DNA from: Sporobolomyces roseus
Lineage: Eukaryota; Basidiomycota; Microbotryomycetes; Sporidiobolales; Sporidiobolaceae
Assembly: GCA_016617785.1 (NCBI GenBank)
Contig: JADILM010000004.1
Coordinates: 930,001 to 994,000 of the forward strand
Direction: 5' to 3'
DNA length: 64,000 nucleotides
The translations under genes were made by a program, and so were the position numbers. The notes below the pieces were generated by a model. That model did no database searches. It was not told the DNA's origin and saw nothing but the letters and a program-made list of their open reading frames with translations. This document shows positions 10,165 through 20,996 of the stretch, one piece after another; position 1 is the stretch's first letter, and each line of letters starts with the position of its first letter.

Positions 10165-12933
10165 TTAGTAAGTGCCGAGAATAGTGAGTGATTTCTGCAG
10201 ACGAGAGATAGGTCAGCATTATGGAGAGTGGGAGGGAAGACAGTGAACTGACACTCCACTTGATAACTTTCTCGTGTGCGAGAACCTTTTTCGCATCAAA
10301 GTTGAGCACTTGAAGACCATCGAGTGATGTGGCACGAGATAGCGCGACATAGGATTGTCCTATAGACGGGATCGTTGTCAGTTGCTGAATAGAGCAGTAA
10401 AAAGGAAAAAAGACAAGTTTACCTTTTTCGAAAACTTTGCCGAGATCTACCTTGACGCAAGCGATCGTTTGACCTTGCGATTTGTGAATACTGTGAGTCG
10501 TCAAATTTCATCAGCTGATGTCGGGAGTTGATGTAGAAGATAGAAACTTACCTCATCGCCCAGGCTCTGGGAGAAAGGGGAAGACAAGGTGAGGAAATAA
10601 GTCAGTTCGTTGCTACTAGCAAGTTTTGACACGAAACGGATACTCACAGAATGATAGGATACTGTGATAGGGAGAGTTGACGTCAGTCTGGTGCGGGAGA
10701 TGAATAGAAAAGAAGAGAGCTCACCTGTTTCCTCGAAGCGATTTTCCTTCCTTGATTATCCTCGACCTTGAACTCTTCCCTCGCCATAATCTTCTTCTCG
10801 ATCCCTTGAGGAGTCTGCCACTCGATCACGGGACTCTGTTCTAGTTTCCCCGCTGCAACAGCATTCGCGATCCTCTGTTGATTCCTGATTTCCTGAGTAG
10901 TCTTCTCCCTCTTCTCCCCTTTCATCCTCGTTCCATCTGCCAACTTGATATCCTCTTCTCCATCTGAATCCTCCAATTCGGGAACTCCGAACCCAACTAC
11001 AGTTCCGACCGTACCGTTGACGAGAGTAGTGTCGAGGTTCTTGATCAACATGACTTGGGCACCTAGTTTCAGAACGAGCGTTTCGGGTGCCATGAAGTTG
11101 TTCAAGTAGGTGTCGGTCTTCATTTGTTCGGGGGTCTTGTCTCCTGCCCAATCCTCAGCTCTGAAGGTCGTTGGTTCTCCTCTCAACGCTCGAAGTCGAT
11201 TTTGATTCGCTTGTTCGACTTGATGACGCATAGGGAACCTTCACAAGCGAGTCGCATCGTCAGCTTGTTCGACAGGTGGGCGAGAAGAAGTTAGGGGAGC
11301 TTACAATTCAGTGGGTTCGATTCCGGTGTATTTGGGCTCACGATTCAACCTCTTGAACTTTTCGATCGATTCAGCAGAGAGTTGACCAAAACGCATCTCG
11401 TTGAGCATGTCGATGAATTCTGGTCGTCGTCCGGGGGTTCAGTACGGCCTTCGTCGAACTGAGAAAGCGATTCTGACGAACCGGTACTCTTCTGACGGAA
11501 AACTTGAGTGAGATTGACAGTTTCGTTGATTGCCGCTTTCCAAGCATTCGCTTCGAAAGCGAACGTAGGAGTGACACCTTTCGTAACTGGAGGTAGTTGG
11601 AAGAAATCGCCAGTAACGACGAGCTAGCAGGGAACGGAGGAAAGTTCAGTTCTCGGAGGATACTGAGAAACAGAGGTATTCTCGTCTTACCTGGATTCCT
11701 CCGAATGGTCTAGAGCTTGCTGAGCTAGACTTCGATGCACGTTTCTTGAGTGCAGTACCAATCTCAGCGAGTTTGTCGAACAGAATTCCATCGACCATCG
11801 AAACTAACAAAGGAAGTACGGACGCGAAATCAGCACTGTCACGGCAGGAACAAGGAGAGTCGTAGCGCTCACCTTCGTCTACGACCAACACTTTACATCT
11901 CTGCCATCTCGCATTCGCATTCCTATTCTTCTTGATCTTGTCGATCAATTTCGGTGCAGGTTCCGCTCCAATCCCGATTCCAGCAAACGAATGAATCGTC
12001 GTTCCTCCAATGTTACAAGCTGCCATTCCTGTCGAAGCTGTGACTGCTACAGCATCTGCGTTGCCTTTGTGTTTACGTTTGAGTGAAGCGATGATTTCTC
12101 GAAGTAGAACCGATTTTCCGGTACCTACACGCGAACAACGTCTCATCAGTCTGGTGAAGAGCATGTAAGACTGAGAAGAGAGTAGAAGGCGTGCCTGCAG
12201 AACCGGTGAAGAAGACACTCTTTCCATCCTCTACAACCAACTTGTGAACCATTTGTTGTTCCGGACTCAATAGCACTTTCTGTTTGATATCCATCGAGCT
12301 GCTCGTGAGCATCTGACCCTTGACTCCTGCCAATTTCGATGATCCACTAGGTCCCGACAATTCATGAAAGTTTGAAGAACCCGTTCGAGTTTGTTTCGAA
12401 GTTGAAGCTTCGAGGTCGGCCCAAGGTAAATGTCGTTTCTTTGGAAGGGCCGATTCTTGGTTGAATGCATAAGCGGCAGAGGAAGGTTGAGTCGAAGGAG
12501 CGGTTGAAGTAGCGCGAGAAGAGGAAGAGTAGGAAGATGCAGGGAGTGAAGTTGAACGAGAGGAGGAGGAAGGATTCGAAGTGGAAGGAGTGGGTTTGCT
12601 GCCGAAAATGGGAGCTAGTTTGTGTGCTGTAAAAGAAGGTTTCGCTGCTAGTGCTCTTCCATTCGAACTGCTAGAGGTTGTGGTCGAAGTTGACAAGTTG
12701 TTATTCGCGTGACTTGAACTTCTTCCCATCACTCCTCCTTTGTTGACTAGACTTGCAGAAGATTGTTTGACTTGTGCAGGTGGTTTGAATGCAGTTGATT
12801 TCGGTTTAGGAGGAGTTAAAGGCCACTCTTCTGAACCCAATTGTTCGAATTTGTTCTCCTCTTCATCATCATCCGATCCTCCTCCCCATTTACGTTTAGG
12901 TTGGCTAGAGAGTGGTTTAGGTCGACTAGTCAT
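10165..12933 (-). CDS. PIF1: Pif1-family 5'-3' DNA helicase
   Basis: Superfamily 1B helicase that unwinds G-quadruplexes, limits telomerase and maintains mitochondrial DNA in yeast. A Ser-rich N-terminal region of roughly 230 residues leads to [14 protein letters not shown] and the Walker A motif GSAGTGKS, which is split by an intron. Then come [52 protein letters not shown] joined to [20 protein letters not shown] and SIHKSQGQT with [13 protein letters not shown]. These are helicase motifs I to VI plus the Pif1 signature. The FRQK junction requires an intron with a GTACCG donor, and removing it restores the family sequence. The nuclear-form start is ATG 12933. I place the end at 10165 (KSLTILGTY) after a last intron with a GTCAGT donor; without that intron the frame would run to 9998. 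Its tail faces MRE11 about 300 bases away. Confidence 0.93.
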
Positions 12934-13183
12934 ACTCTGCTTGTGGTTGTGTTGAGAGATGAGAAGTTTCGTCAAGTTGAATGAAGGCGAGGAGAAGAGG
13001 CGCGTCGACTGCTTGACCCACAGGTGGATTGCAACAAATTTCAACCCAAAAAAAAGAACCGATTTCCCTCCTCCCTTAGAGGCTTCTTTCCTTTTTCTCC
13101 CAACCAGCGCCGGGTTTTTGCGTTATCCTCTTTACTGTAGGTGTACGCGATTACCGAATCACCGACTTTTTCAGTGGAAGCAT
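12934..13183 (-). other. Candidate N-terminal mitochondrial-targeting extension of PIF1
   Basis: The PIF1 frame stays open upstream of ATG 12933 for more than 50 codons, with no in-frame ATG. The nearest residues (QSTRLFSSPSFNLTKLLIS) are basic and hydroxylated and lack Asp and Glu, like a mitochondrial presequence. Two routes could express it: non-AUG initiation (CTG at 13107 or TTG at 13044), or splicing of a 21-nt exon with ATG at 13183 (MLPLKKS) through an intron at 13009-13162 whose phase fits. The donor GTGATT is not ideal. Inference only. Confidence 0.35.
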
Positions 13184-13400
13184 CCAGTGGAGGATGATCA
13201 TCTAATCACCACTCCACCGTCCGGCTCGATGTCACGTTCCCTGTCGGCGGCGCTCAGAACCTAGACCCCTTTCCTTTCCTCCCCTTCTTTCGTTTCGACT
13301 TTCTTTTCCTCCTACACCAAAACTTTATCGACTTCTCTCTCAAGCTTTTTTCCATTTCGCCTTTTTCTTACGGAGGGGGCTTGAGACGGATTCAATTGTT

Positions 13401-13862
13401 ATGAGGGTCGGTAGAGTGGGAGGAAGGGTCGAGGCTTGTAGAGAAGGGATTCATGAGGTGAAGGATCGGAGGCGGGCGTACTATTCCCTTGCAGAGGATT
13501 TACTGGCTGCTACGCGGCGATGGTCCAACGCAAACCAGTGCGCATACATACCCTTTTATTGTCTACTGTACTGTTGTTGTCAATATTATTCAACCGGTGA
13601 ACAAAACTATCTTCTCGTTGTTCGATTTTTGCGAGAATTCTCTTTTTCATTCTTTCGCTTTCTCCTTGGCCCTCTGTCTGTTCTTTCTCCCCACGGCACG
13701 GGAGATCGACGGTTCTATCGCTTCGAGATGGCGGCGAGCAAGTCGACAACGAAAGGAAACCAACCTCTCGTTGGGAGGAAAAGGAAACTTGCGAGAAGAT
13801 CTCGCAAAACCCCCCCGAAGACAGAAGGAACTGCAAAACTGAAGGGTAGTACTGCAATTTGA
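13401..13862 (+). CDS. Possible small protein, weak support
   Basis: An open frame of 153 codons begins MRVGRVGGRVEACREG and is preceded by a pyrimidine-rich tract typical of leaders in this window. The first 46 codons look protein-like. The middle is rich in Cys, Tyr and Phe, and the end is basic (GRKRKLARRSRK). I recognise no family. It sits in an otherwise empty kilobase between PIF1 and the OM14-like gene. It may be real with an unseen intron, or chance. Confidence 0.25.
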   Translation: MRVGRVGGRVEACREGIHEVKDRRRAYYSLAEDLLAATRRWSNANQCAYIPFYCLLYCCCQYYSTGEQNYLLVVRFLREFSFSFFRFLLGPLSVLSPHGTGDRRFYRFEMAASKSTTKGNQPLVGRKRKLARRSRKTPPKTEGTAKLKGSTAI

Positions 13863-13992
13863 CTGATCATGAGAGAGACTACTAGAAGGGGCGGAGGGGA
13901 GAGTTGTGTATGTAAGGAGAGAAAAGGGAATTGATACAGAAGAGAAAAAAAGAATAATTAGGACTCAGCACGAAGAGAGTGAGGAGAGTAGT

Positions 13993-15204
13993 TTATAGGT
14001 TGGGTCGGTGTCCCTCCTTGTATTCGAACCATCCCAACGCGGATTCAGCACCGAAAGCAGCAGTGAGTCCGACTGCGACGGCAGAAACGATCCTTCGATC
14101 CCAACGGGGGTGGTGCCAGTTCGCGTAGGCGTAGTAAGCGGGTACAGCGACGAGTGCGACGTTGACTGTAGACAGATAAAGCGAGAATGAGCTCAGAACG
14201 AGAGAGAAGAGAGAAGAGACGAAAGGAAACTTACTAGCTCCGATAATTCCAGTCGCGGCATAAGGATATTCTCTCGCGAGAGCTCTACCTTCCCTCTCGA
14301 CTTCTGAAGCCTTCTTCTGAACCTTCTTGGCGTCCTTCTTCGCTTCCTTCTCGACTTTGCCAGCAAACTCCTTCGCATCTTGTTTACCTTCCTCCCACTT
14401 CTTCTCCGCGACCTTCTTTCCCTCTGCGTACTTCTCCTTCGCCTCGGCTTTACCTTCAGCGTACTTCTCCTTGACCTCCTTCTTTCCCTCAGCGTAGGTC
14501 TCCTTGACTTCCTTCTTTCCCTCCTCGTACTTCTTCTCAGCATCCTTTGCTCCTTGTTGAGCGTTTTGTTTGCCCTTCTCGAGCTTGTCCTCGGCAGTTG
14601 CGGCGACGACATCGACCTCCTCCTTGAGCTCCTTCTGAGTCTCAGCCTTCAATCGTGCTTGTTCGGATGAAACATCTTTCGCTGCTTGCTTAGCGGGAGC
14701 GGGAACAGCGGGAGATTGCGATTGGGATTGAGTCTGGGGTTTGGTTTGCTGGGAAGAGGAACCAGTTCGAGCTTTTTGAGCAGCAGCATCTCGGGCTTGC
14801 TTGTGTTCGCGTGCTCGAGCGAAATCGTCTTCAATGTGAGACTCATCGGCGTGACCCATAGCTTCACGGAGCTTTCGTGCTTCTTCTTGATCAACGACTA
14901 GAATCAAGCCGAAGTTACTAGGGTCAGTATCGAGATAGAGAGCGGGATGGGATAGAGGAGAGGGAGATTTGATTGTGACGTTGGGAGAGCAACACGCAGT
15001 CTCCCTCTGTACGTCTGATGAGGACGAGGGGGTTGAGGGAAAGTAGAGTGAGTGCTTACCGTGAACGTGTTCAGCCTCGTAATCGACAGCTTGTTCTCCA
15101 GAGTGAGAAGGGTGATCTTCTTTCTTTTCGAGGAGGGAAGTATCGGGATGAGCCTCGAGTTCCTCGGGAGTGTTCTTTGCAGCGATATCGGCCCAGGAAG
15201 ACAT
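13993..15204 (-). CDS. OM14-like mitochondrial outer-membrane protein with LEA-like repeats
   Basis: The N-terminus MSSWADIAAKN resembles the SxADxAA start of fungal OM14-type outer-membrane proteins. The C-terminus has two likely membrane spans, one around YPYAATGIIGA to VALVAVPAYYAYANW and one in IVSAVAVGLTAAFGAES, and ends EYKEGHRPNL. Between them lies a charged helical region. It includes five consecutive 11-residue units of the form YAEGKKEVKEK, typical of group 3 LEA amphipathic helices, followed by more Lys/Glu/Ala helix. An upstream linker is rich in Gln, Ser and Pro. Introns are visible near 14172-14234 and 14900-15058. The gene is tandem with SPT5, whose stop lies about 270 bases upstream of its start. 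Membrane topology and repeats are seen directly; the OM14 assignment is an inference. A plain LEA-like membrane protein is the alternative. Confidence 0.6.
   Translation of the reverse strand: MSSWADIAAKNTPEELEAHPDTSLLEKKEDHPSHSGEQAVDYEAEHVHGKHSLYFPSTPSSSSDVQRETACCSPNVTIKSPSPLSHPALYLDTDPSNFGLILVVDQEEARKLREAMGHADESHIEDDFARAREHKQARDAAAQKARTGSSSQQTKPQTQSQSQSPAVPAPAKQAAKDVSSEQARLKAETQKELKEEVDVVAATAEDKLEKGKQNAQQGAKDAEKKYEEGKKEVKETYAEGKKEVKEKYAEGKAEAKEKYAEGKKVAEKKWEEGKQDAKEFAGKVEKEAKKDAKKVQKKASEVEREGRALAREYPYAATGIIGASKFPFVSSLFSLVLSSFSLYLSTVNVALVAVPAYYAYANWHHPRWDRRIVSAVAVGLTAAFGAESALGWFEYKEGHRPNL
14365..14531 (-). repeat. Five 11-residue LEA-like repeats (33-nt units)
   Basis: Coding repeat inside the OM14-like gene. 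The successive units begin YEEGKKEVKET, YAEGKKEVKEK, YAEGKAEAKEK, YAEGKKVAEKK and WEEGKQDAKEF. The strict 11-residue period matches right-handed coiled, amphipathic LEA group 3 helices. Confidence 0.85.
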
Positions 15205-15474
15205 ACTTCTAGTTTGTGTGAGTGTTGTGGTGGGGGTTTGAAGAGTGAAAGTAGAGAGTGAAAAGGGAGAGGGAAAGAGGGAAAGTAAGAATAATGACGA
15301 GGGATCTGAAATGAAAAAGTCTCTCATTTTTCTCTCAACTTTGACTGGAACGAGATGCGGTTTCGAAAAGCATGTTGCAAAAACGATTCAAGTACAGAAG
15401 TACACAGAAAGAGAAAGAGAGACTGGGAAACAATGTATAAGACTGCACAAAAGAAATCGTTCACTTTCGTTTCA

Positions 15475-18400
15475 TCAAGCTGCAGGCGGCACTTCTCCAA
15501 GTTGTACGAGATGTCGACTGTCGACGATGACGGGAGCTACAAGTTGGTGGAGAGAGAGAGAGTCAATGGGGGTCTCGACGAAGAATAGTTTGAAAGGGCT
15601 CACCTCCGCTCGAAAGTTCAACCATGAATTGATCTCCATCTGCAGAGTTTGTCGTTACTCGTTCACCACGATGCGGTCCGTCGAGAACTATGTCATGACA
15701 GAGAGACAGAGTCAGAGTCGATAGAACGAATAATGTCGGAGAAACTAGAAAAGCGTACCGAGACAGCGTTCTCCTTGATCGTAAGGTGGCATTGGCTTGA
15801 CGTCTGAGCAAGGGAAGCTGACGACATTCTCTGTATTCGATTCGATGTAGAGACTACAAGTCTTTGTGTTGGATTCCGTAACGATAGCTAAATTTCGAAG
15901 CGAAACGATGATGAGCCGAAGCCAATGTCGAGAGAGAGAGAGGGGACGTTGCTCACCGTATTGACCGATCAAACGATTATCTTGGAAGTCAGACTGTTCG
16001 ACGATCACCCTGACTCCCTTGACGGCCCAATCTTTCGGTAAAGCTTTTTGACTTTGATTCCTTTCGTGATATTCAAGCGGTTCGGCAGCTGCTGTTGCGG
16101 CACCAGCGTAGACTCCTGGGGTTTGATACGACAATCCAGCACCCGGAGTTTGAGCAGAAGCGGCAGGTGTAGGTCCAGAAGGATAAGCGGCGGGCGTTGG
16201 AGCTCCGTTCGCGGCGGGAGTAGGAGCGGTGTAAGGTGTAGGCGCTGTGTAAGGTGTAGGAGCCGAGTATTCGTTTCCACGCTGAAAGTAGATCGGGAAG
16301 CTCTATTAGGATTGAGTCGCAGAGGGAGGAAAGAGCAGAAGGGAAACTCACAGAAGCTGCAGGGGTAGGAGCACTATTCGGTGCCACTCCCCATTCATCA
16401 TCTTCCCAACCTGAAGCACCACCATTCGCGGCAGGAGTAGGAGCAGACATCGCGGCAGGAGTTGGAGCAGAGTAACCGTTCTTAGCCCCGTAAGCTGGAG
16501 TTCTTCCTCCTGCTCCTCCATATCCCGGTGTTCGACCTCCTCCAGCAGTTGCTCTTCTCGGATCGGGAGTCTTACCTCCATCGTTCGCACCTCCGAAAGG
16601 TGTTCGATTTCCTGCTGCACCACCATAAGGAGTACGAGAACTCGAATTCCAAGCGGTTTGAGCGGCTGCTACTCCTGGTGGAGGAGGAGCGTTGTAAGGG
16701 TTCGGTGTCGCTCCTGAAGGTCCAGCTTGAGCTCCGCCCATACCAGGGTGGAAAGGAGTTCGAGAAGAAGGGTTGAAAGCGTCGTCTTGACCTGGTCGAT
16801 GGAAAGGAGTACGAGAATCGGCAGACCAAGGATTCGGTGTTCTTCCTGAAGGATCGAATGCTCCTCCTGCTCTCGGTGTAGCTCCTCCCCCAAACGCACC
16901 TCCAGCAGGGGTAGCTCCTCCTCCAAACATATTTGGAGCTGGAGTTCGTCCTCCAGAGTAATTCGGTGCGGGAGTTCGACCATTCGCAAAGTTGGGTGCA
17001 GGAGTCCTTCCTCCAGCGAAAGCAGGCGCTCCACCATATCCTCCTCCTCCAGGTGGACCCATTCCTCCTCCTCCGAGAGGTGCAGTGTTTGAAGCAGACC
17101 CGAAAGCAGCTGAACCTTCTCGGTTGAAACCACCTCGAGCACCGTATCCACCAGGTCCTCCTCCAGGTCGTTCCAGGAGAGGGATCAGCGTACCATCGGA
17201 TCTGAATAGAACGCGAACAAAACGTATTAGTCGCGAGAACCGTTCGAATGAGTTCGTTCGAGACTTACTTTTGTTCCTTGAGTTTGTCAACGAGAATCGT
17301 GATAACCTTGTTGCTCGAATGCAGTTCGACCCTAGCTTGATTCCCCGTCACATCTTTGATGATACCCGTATTCCCTTTGTAAGTTCCCTGAATTACTGCC
17401 ACTTTTCGATGAATCCTCCCATCCGGTCTGAAACTATTCCCGGCTGGCATCGCTTGAGGTTGTTGTTGCAATCCAGCTCGTTCAGGATTCATTCCCATTC
17501 CCATTCCTACATTCGGTTTGTTCGCTCGAGGTGCGGTCGATTGAAGGTTACGAGCGTAGGCGACGAAGACTCCTCCGTTTTCGACGATGTCGCGAGAATG
17601 AAGGAAAGCGTAGAGGGATCGATAGACGTGAAGGACTCGACCTCGTCGTTCTCCAGAAGGGTTGTTCTGCGAAATCACTCGAGTCAGCGAGCACTTTGAT
17701 GTTTACGAAGGAGAAGAGAGAACGCACAGGATTAGCTTCTTTCATCGTTTCTCCGGCTTTGATATCGAATCCTTCCATATCCGTTGCGACAGCGAACCTT
17801 GTAGAAACCTTTGAACTGATCTGACTAGGTTTGAGCGAACGAACGGTACCGGATTGATCGAGAATTCGGAACATTTCTCGTTCAATCTTGATGATGACTC
17901 CTGCAGTTTGAGGACTATATCGAAACAACGTGTCAGTGAATCGACAGTAAGAAGCGGAGAAGAAGGTGTTGCTGACTCTAGTTGAACGAGATCGTGAAGT
18001 TCATATCCACCGATAATGTTGACACCACTTCCAATCTCTGCCGCTTCTCTCACATCCTTCGTAAACACGCTCACTTCCGTCGAACTCAAATCACTCAAGA
18101 AAGTAATCGTCTCCCCCTCAATCTTGACGACCAAACCCGTTTCGTCCGCATTCGAACCCTGCATAACCTTGATATGATCTCCCTCCTTGAACCTCTTCCT
18201 GACACTCTTCGTCGGTACCTCGACCTTGATCTTTCCTAGTTCGTGTTCGGCGTCGGGAGTGAGGGCGACGATTTCATTCGAAATCGAATCGACAGTTCCG
18301 TGAATTCCTTTCTGATCTCCTTCAAACACTTCGACGTGATCTCCAGGTTGTAGAATCGTTCGAGCGACTTTGCGAGCCATTTCTGCGATCGATGCGAGGT

Positions 18401-20083
18401 CGAGTGCTTCTCCGTTCGCTCCCGCTTCTCCTTGGAACCGAGTGAGTTCGTCGATCGTAGGGTGAACGTCTTCGATCGTCAATGCCGAGAATCGAATGTC
18501 TTTCTCACAGAATCCATCCTTGTATTCGTCGTTTCGGAACATGAAGACTCCTCCAGGTCGTTTCGCTACCGAAGAACCTCCATACGCTTTACTGATTCCT
18601 TCTGGGTTGAACAATCGTTGAGGTGGTCGGAAAGCGAGAGGAGTCGCAGTACCTTTCCTACGTTTCTTTCCATCTGGACCAACTTGAGTATTCTCATCCT
18701 TCGGAGTCAAATCGATACGAGGGATGAATTTGACCGTCGCTTCTTCTCCGTTCTCACTCAATCCCAACACTTGAGCCAAATCTCCCGCATAAGTCCCTCG
18801 TTTGATTCGGACCCATCCCCCAGGTTGCAACTCGATCTTCTTTTGTTTCGTCTTGAGGAGATCTGCTCTCTCTTCGAGGTCGACGAGAAAGATTCCGTTC
18901 GGACCGTTGTGATACATTCCGACGAGACCGTGAATCGCATCTCGGACGTCTTGTTCTGAGCGAGCTTCGATGTAGAGGAAACCTTTGAGCGAGTCTCGGT
19001 GAAAGGCGGAGATGATTCGAAGTGGTTGACTGTTGTCGGAAGCTTGAAGTGCGGCGGCTTTGCGAGAGATCGAGAAGATGAGATCACGTTCGCGGCCGAC
19101 CTACATTGGAAAACCTGGTTTCAATCTCTATTTCGACAGAGAGTGAAGAAGACTTTTCGACATACCTTGCACTTGACTCCCCAAATACTCGGATCGTTGA
19201 CACTCGGCATAAGCAAAGCTTGAGGAGCCCAATCATCGTTATCTCCCGCCTTGTACTTGTTCTTCTTGTACCTCGCATCCAACTCTTCCGCCAATGCCGC
19301 AGCCTCCTGATCTTTCTTTGCCATCCTACGTCGATCTAATCTTCGGTGAGATGCGTCTCCATCTTCTGTGTCTCCGAAATCTACATCGTCGTCTCCCGGT
19401 GGTAAAGATCCGTCTCGTTCTTGACGAGGTTCTCGACGATCGACGATGAAATTGTCTACATTGCACGTTGTTGATCAGCTGAGAGCATGAATGTGAGAGA
19501 ATAAAGGAAGGGACATACCATTCGCAATGAAACCTTCTTCTCCTTCCTCCTCTTCCTCGTCCTCATCTTCATCAACGTCGGCTTCAATATCGAGGAATTG
19601 ATTTCCAGCACGCTTTCTCCTCTATGTGTGTGCGAGTTCCAGTCAGTACAAGGTGAAGGAAAGAAAAGGAGGTTGAATTGACGAATTACCTTTTTCTTGC
19701 GAGGTCGATCCGAATCCTGTTTTCAAGTCGAAGTTGATCGCTCGTCCAGCTCGTCAGTGAATGTACGAGAGTAGGACAATGTAGTAGATACCCACCTGAC
19801 CACTCTCGTCCTCTTCTTCTTCCTCCTCCTCATCTTGATCTTCTCCCTCTTGTCCGCTTGCTTCTTTCCCATCCTCTCCATTATCCTCTGGTTGATCATC
19901 TGAAGCGTTTCCTTGTGCATCCTTGACTTCATTCTCGTCCGCTTCATCCTGTAGTTCAGTGAGAGTACGTTTGTTGGGTCGTTGATTCGATTGATGTGAC
20001 TCTCCCGCTCCGACTAGATCTGGTGGCATGGGAGTCTCATTCTTGAGGTGTGGTGGATCTGGCAGCTCTGGAGAGAGCGACAT
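15475..20083 (-). CDS. SPT5: Transcription elongation factor Spt5
   Basis: Large subunit of the Spt4-Spt5 (DSIF) complex, which rides on RNA polymerase II and supports processivity, capping and chromatin work. The N-terminal region is very acidic (EEEEEEEDE, DEDEDEEEEEGEEGF). The NGN domain follows (GVKCKV to GLVGMYHN), and then several KOW modules: QPGGWVRIKRGTYAGDLAQV, LQPGDHVEVFEGDQKGIHG, FKEGDHIKVMQGSNADETG and KVAVIQGTYKGNTGIIKDV. The C-terminal repeat region (about 16130-17080) mixes GGRTPAPN, SRTPF and SAPTPAA units. A final globular part with GVRVIVE and APVIVDSRHLVQLGEV ends at the TGA at 15475. The start at 20083 gives MSLSPELPDPP. Around ten introns are present. It is divergent from RPL31. 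Identification is certain. Confidence 0.95.
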
Positions 20084-20540
20084 CCTCTCTATGGTGGAGT
20101 GGAAAGAGGTTCGATGATGTGGAGTAAGGAGAGAGAGTTAAAGGTAACTCGAATTGCAATCAATAAGAAACTGAAATCAAGTCTTTCTCTCTTTCCCTTC
20201 GTCGACTAACGCCCATACTTGATCGTAAGTAGCTGTTCACTGGAGCACTCGTAGACACTCTAGCAAGATCCCTAGTCATCCCAAACCGCTCTCCACCTCT
20301 ACCTCGCTCTTTCCTATCCATCTCGAAAAAAAGTCACTTTCGCCCTTCAACTCGACTCGACCTCGACCTGTCACCGTTGAAACTGCATGGGAGTAGCTTC
20401 GAAAGGATCACTAGCAGTTGGTAGACAAGTCATGCTAGTCGAGAGAGGAGGGAGTGAATCGGGTCGATGTTGAGCTCACCTGCCATTTTATCAAGTCCCG
20501 TTTAACTGATCACCTCGATATTTGAATGGTCCAACAGGCA
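20084..20540. promoter_or_regulatory. Divergent promoter region of SPT5 and RPL31
   Basis: This 457-base gap holds both promoters. CT-rich tracts and a GTTTAACTGATCACC branch-like stretch lie before an AG at 20537, so RPL31 may have an intron in its 5' untranslated region. No clear TATA box is seen. Confidence 0.5.
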
Positions 20541-20996
20541 ATGGCCCGTGGAAACAAGAACACCTCTGAGCGAAAGACCCGTTCGGCTCTTACGGACGTT
20601 GTCGCCCGCGAGTACACGATTCACCTCCACACTCGCGTCCACGGTAAAGGATTCAAGCACCGCGCTCCTTCCGCCGTCAAGGCCGTCAAGGCCTTCGCTC
20701 AAAAGCACATGGGTACCAAGAAGGTCGTTCTCGAACCTGGACTCAACTCGGCCATTTGGGGAAAGGGAATCAAGAACGTCCCTCACCGTATCCGAGTTCG
20801 TCTTCACCGAAAGCGTAACGACGACGAGGACGCACCCGCCGACGAGAAGCTTTACACTTACGCTTCTTTCGTCCCCACCACCGACTTCAAGGTAATGATA
20901 ACTCTTTATTTCTTCTCCCTTTCTGATCTCCGCTCACTCACCTTCCATCACTCTCTATAGGGTCTTAACACCACCGTTGTTGACGCTGAAGAGTAA
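20541..20996 (+). CDS. RPL31: 60S ribosomal protein L31 (eL31)
   Basis: Component of the large ribosomal subunit near the peptide exit tunnel. Exon 1 (20541-20891) encodes [20 protein letters not shown], then [33 protein letters not shown] and [18 protein letters not shown], all diagnostic of eL31. The intron at 20892-20960 has a GTAATG donor and a CTATAG acceptor. Exon 2 finishes [11 protein letters not shown]. The spliced protein is 128 residues, close to the family length. An in-frame ATG lies 15 bases upstream (MVQQA), but ATG 20541 matches family N-termini better and follows a likely splice acceptor. It is divergent from SPT5, with ADE1 downstream on the same strand. Confidence 0.96.

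Noticed and set aside
11308..11330. tRNA B-box-like GGGTTCGATTCC
   Set aside because: It lies in PIF1 coding sequence (YTGIEPTEL on the minus strand), and no tRNA cloverleaf can be drawn around it.
14380..14670. Leu-rich + strand frame that looks like membrane spans
   Set aside because: It is the antisense of the Lys/Glu codons (CTT, CTC) of the LEA-like repeats, which always read as Leu on the other strand.
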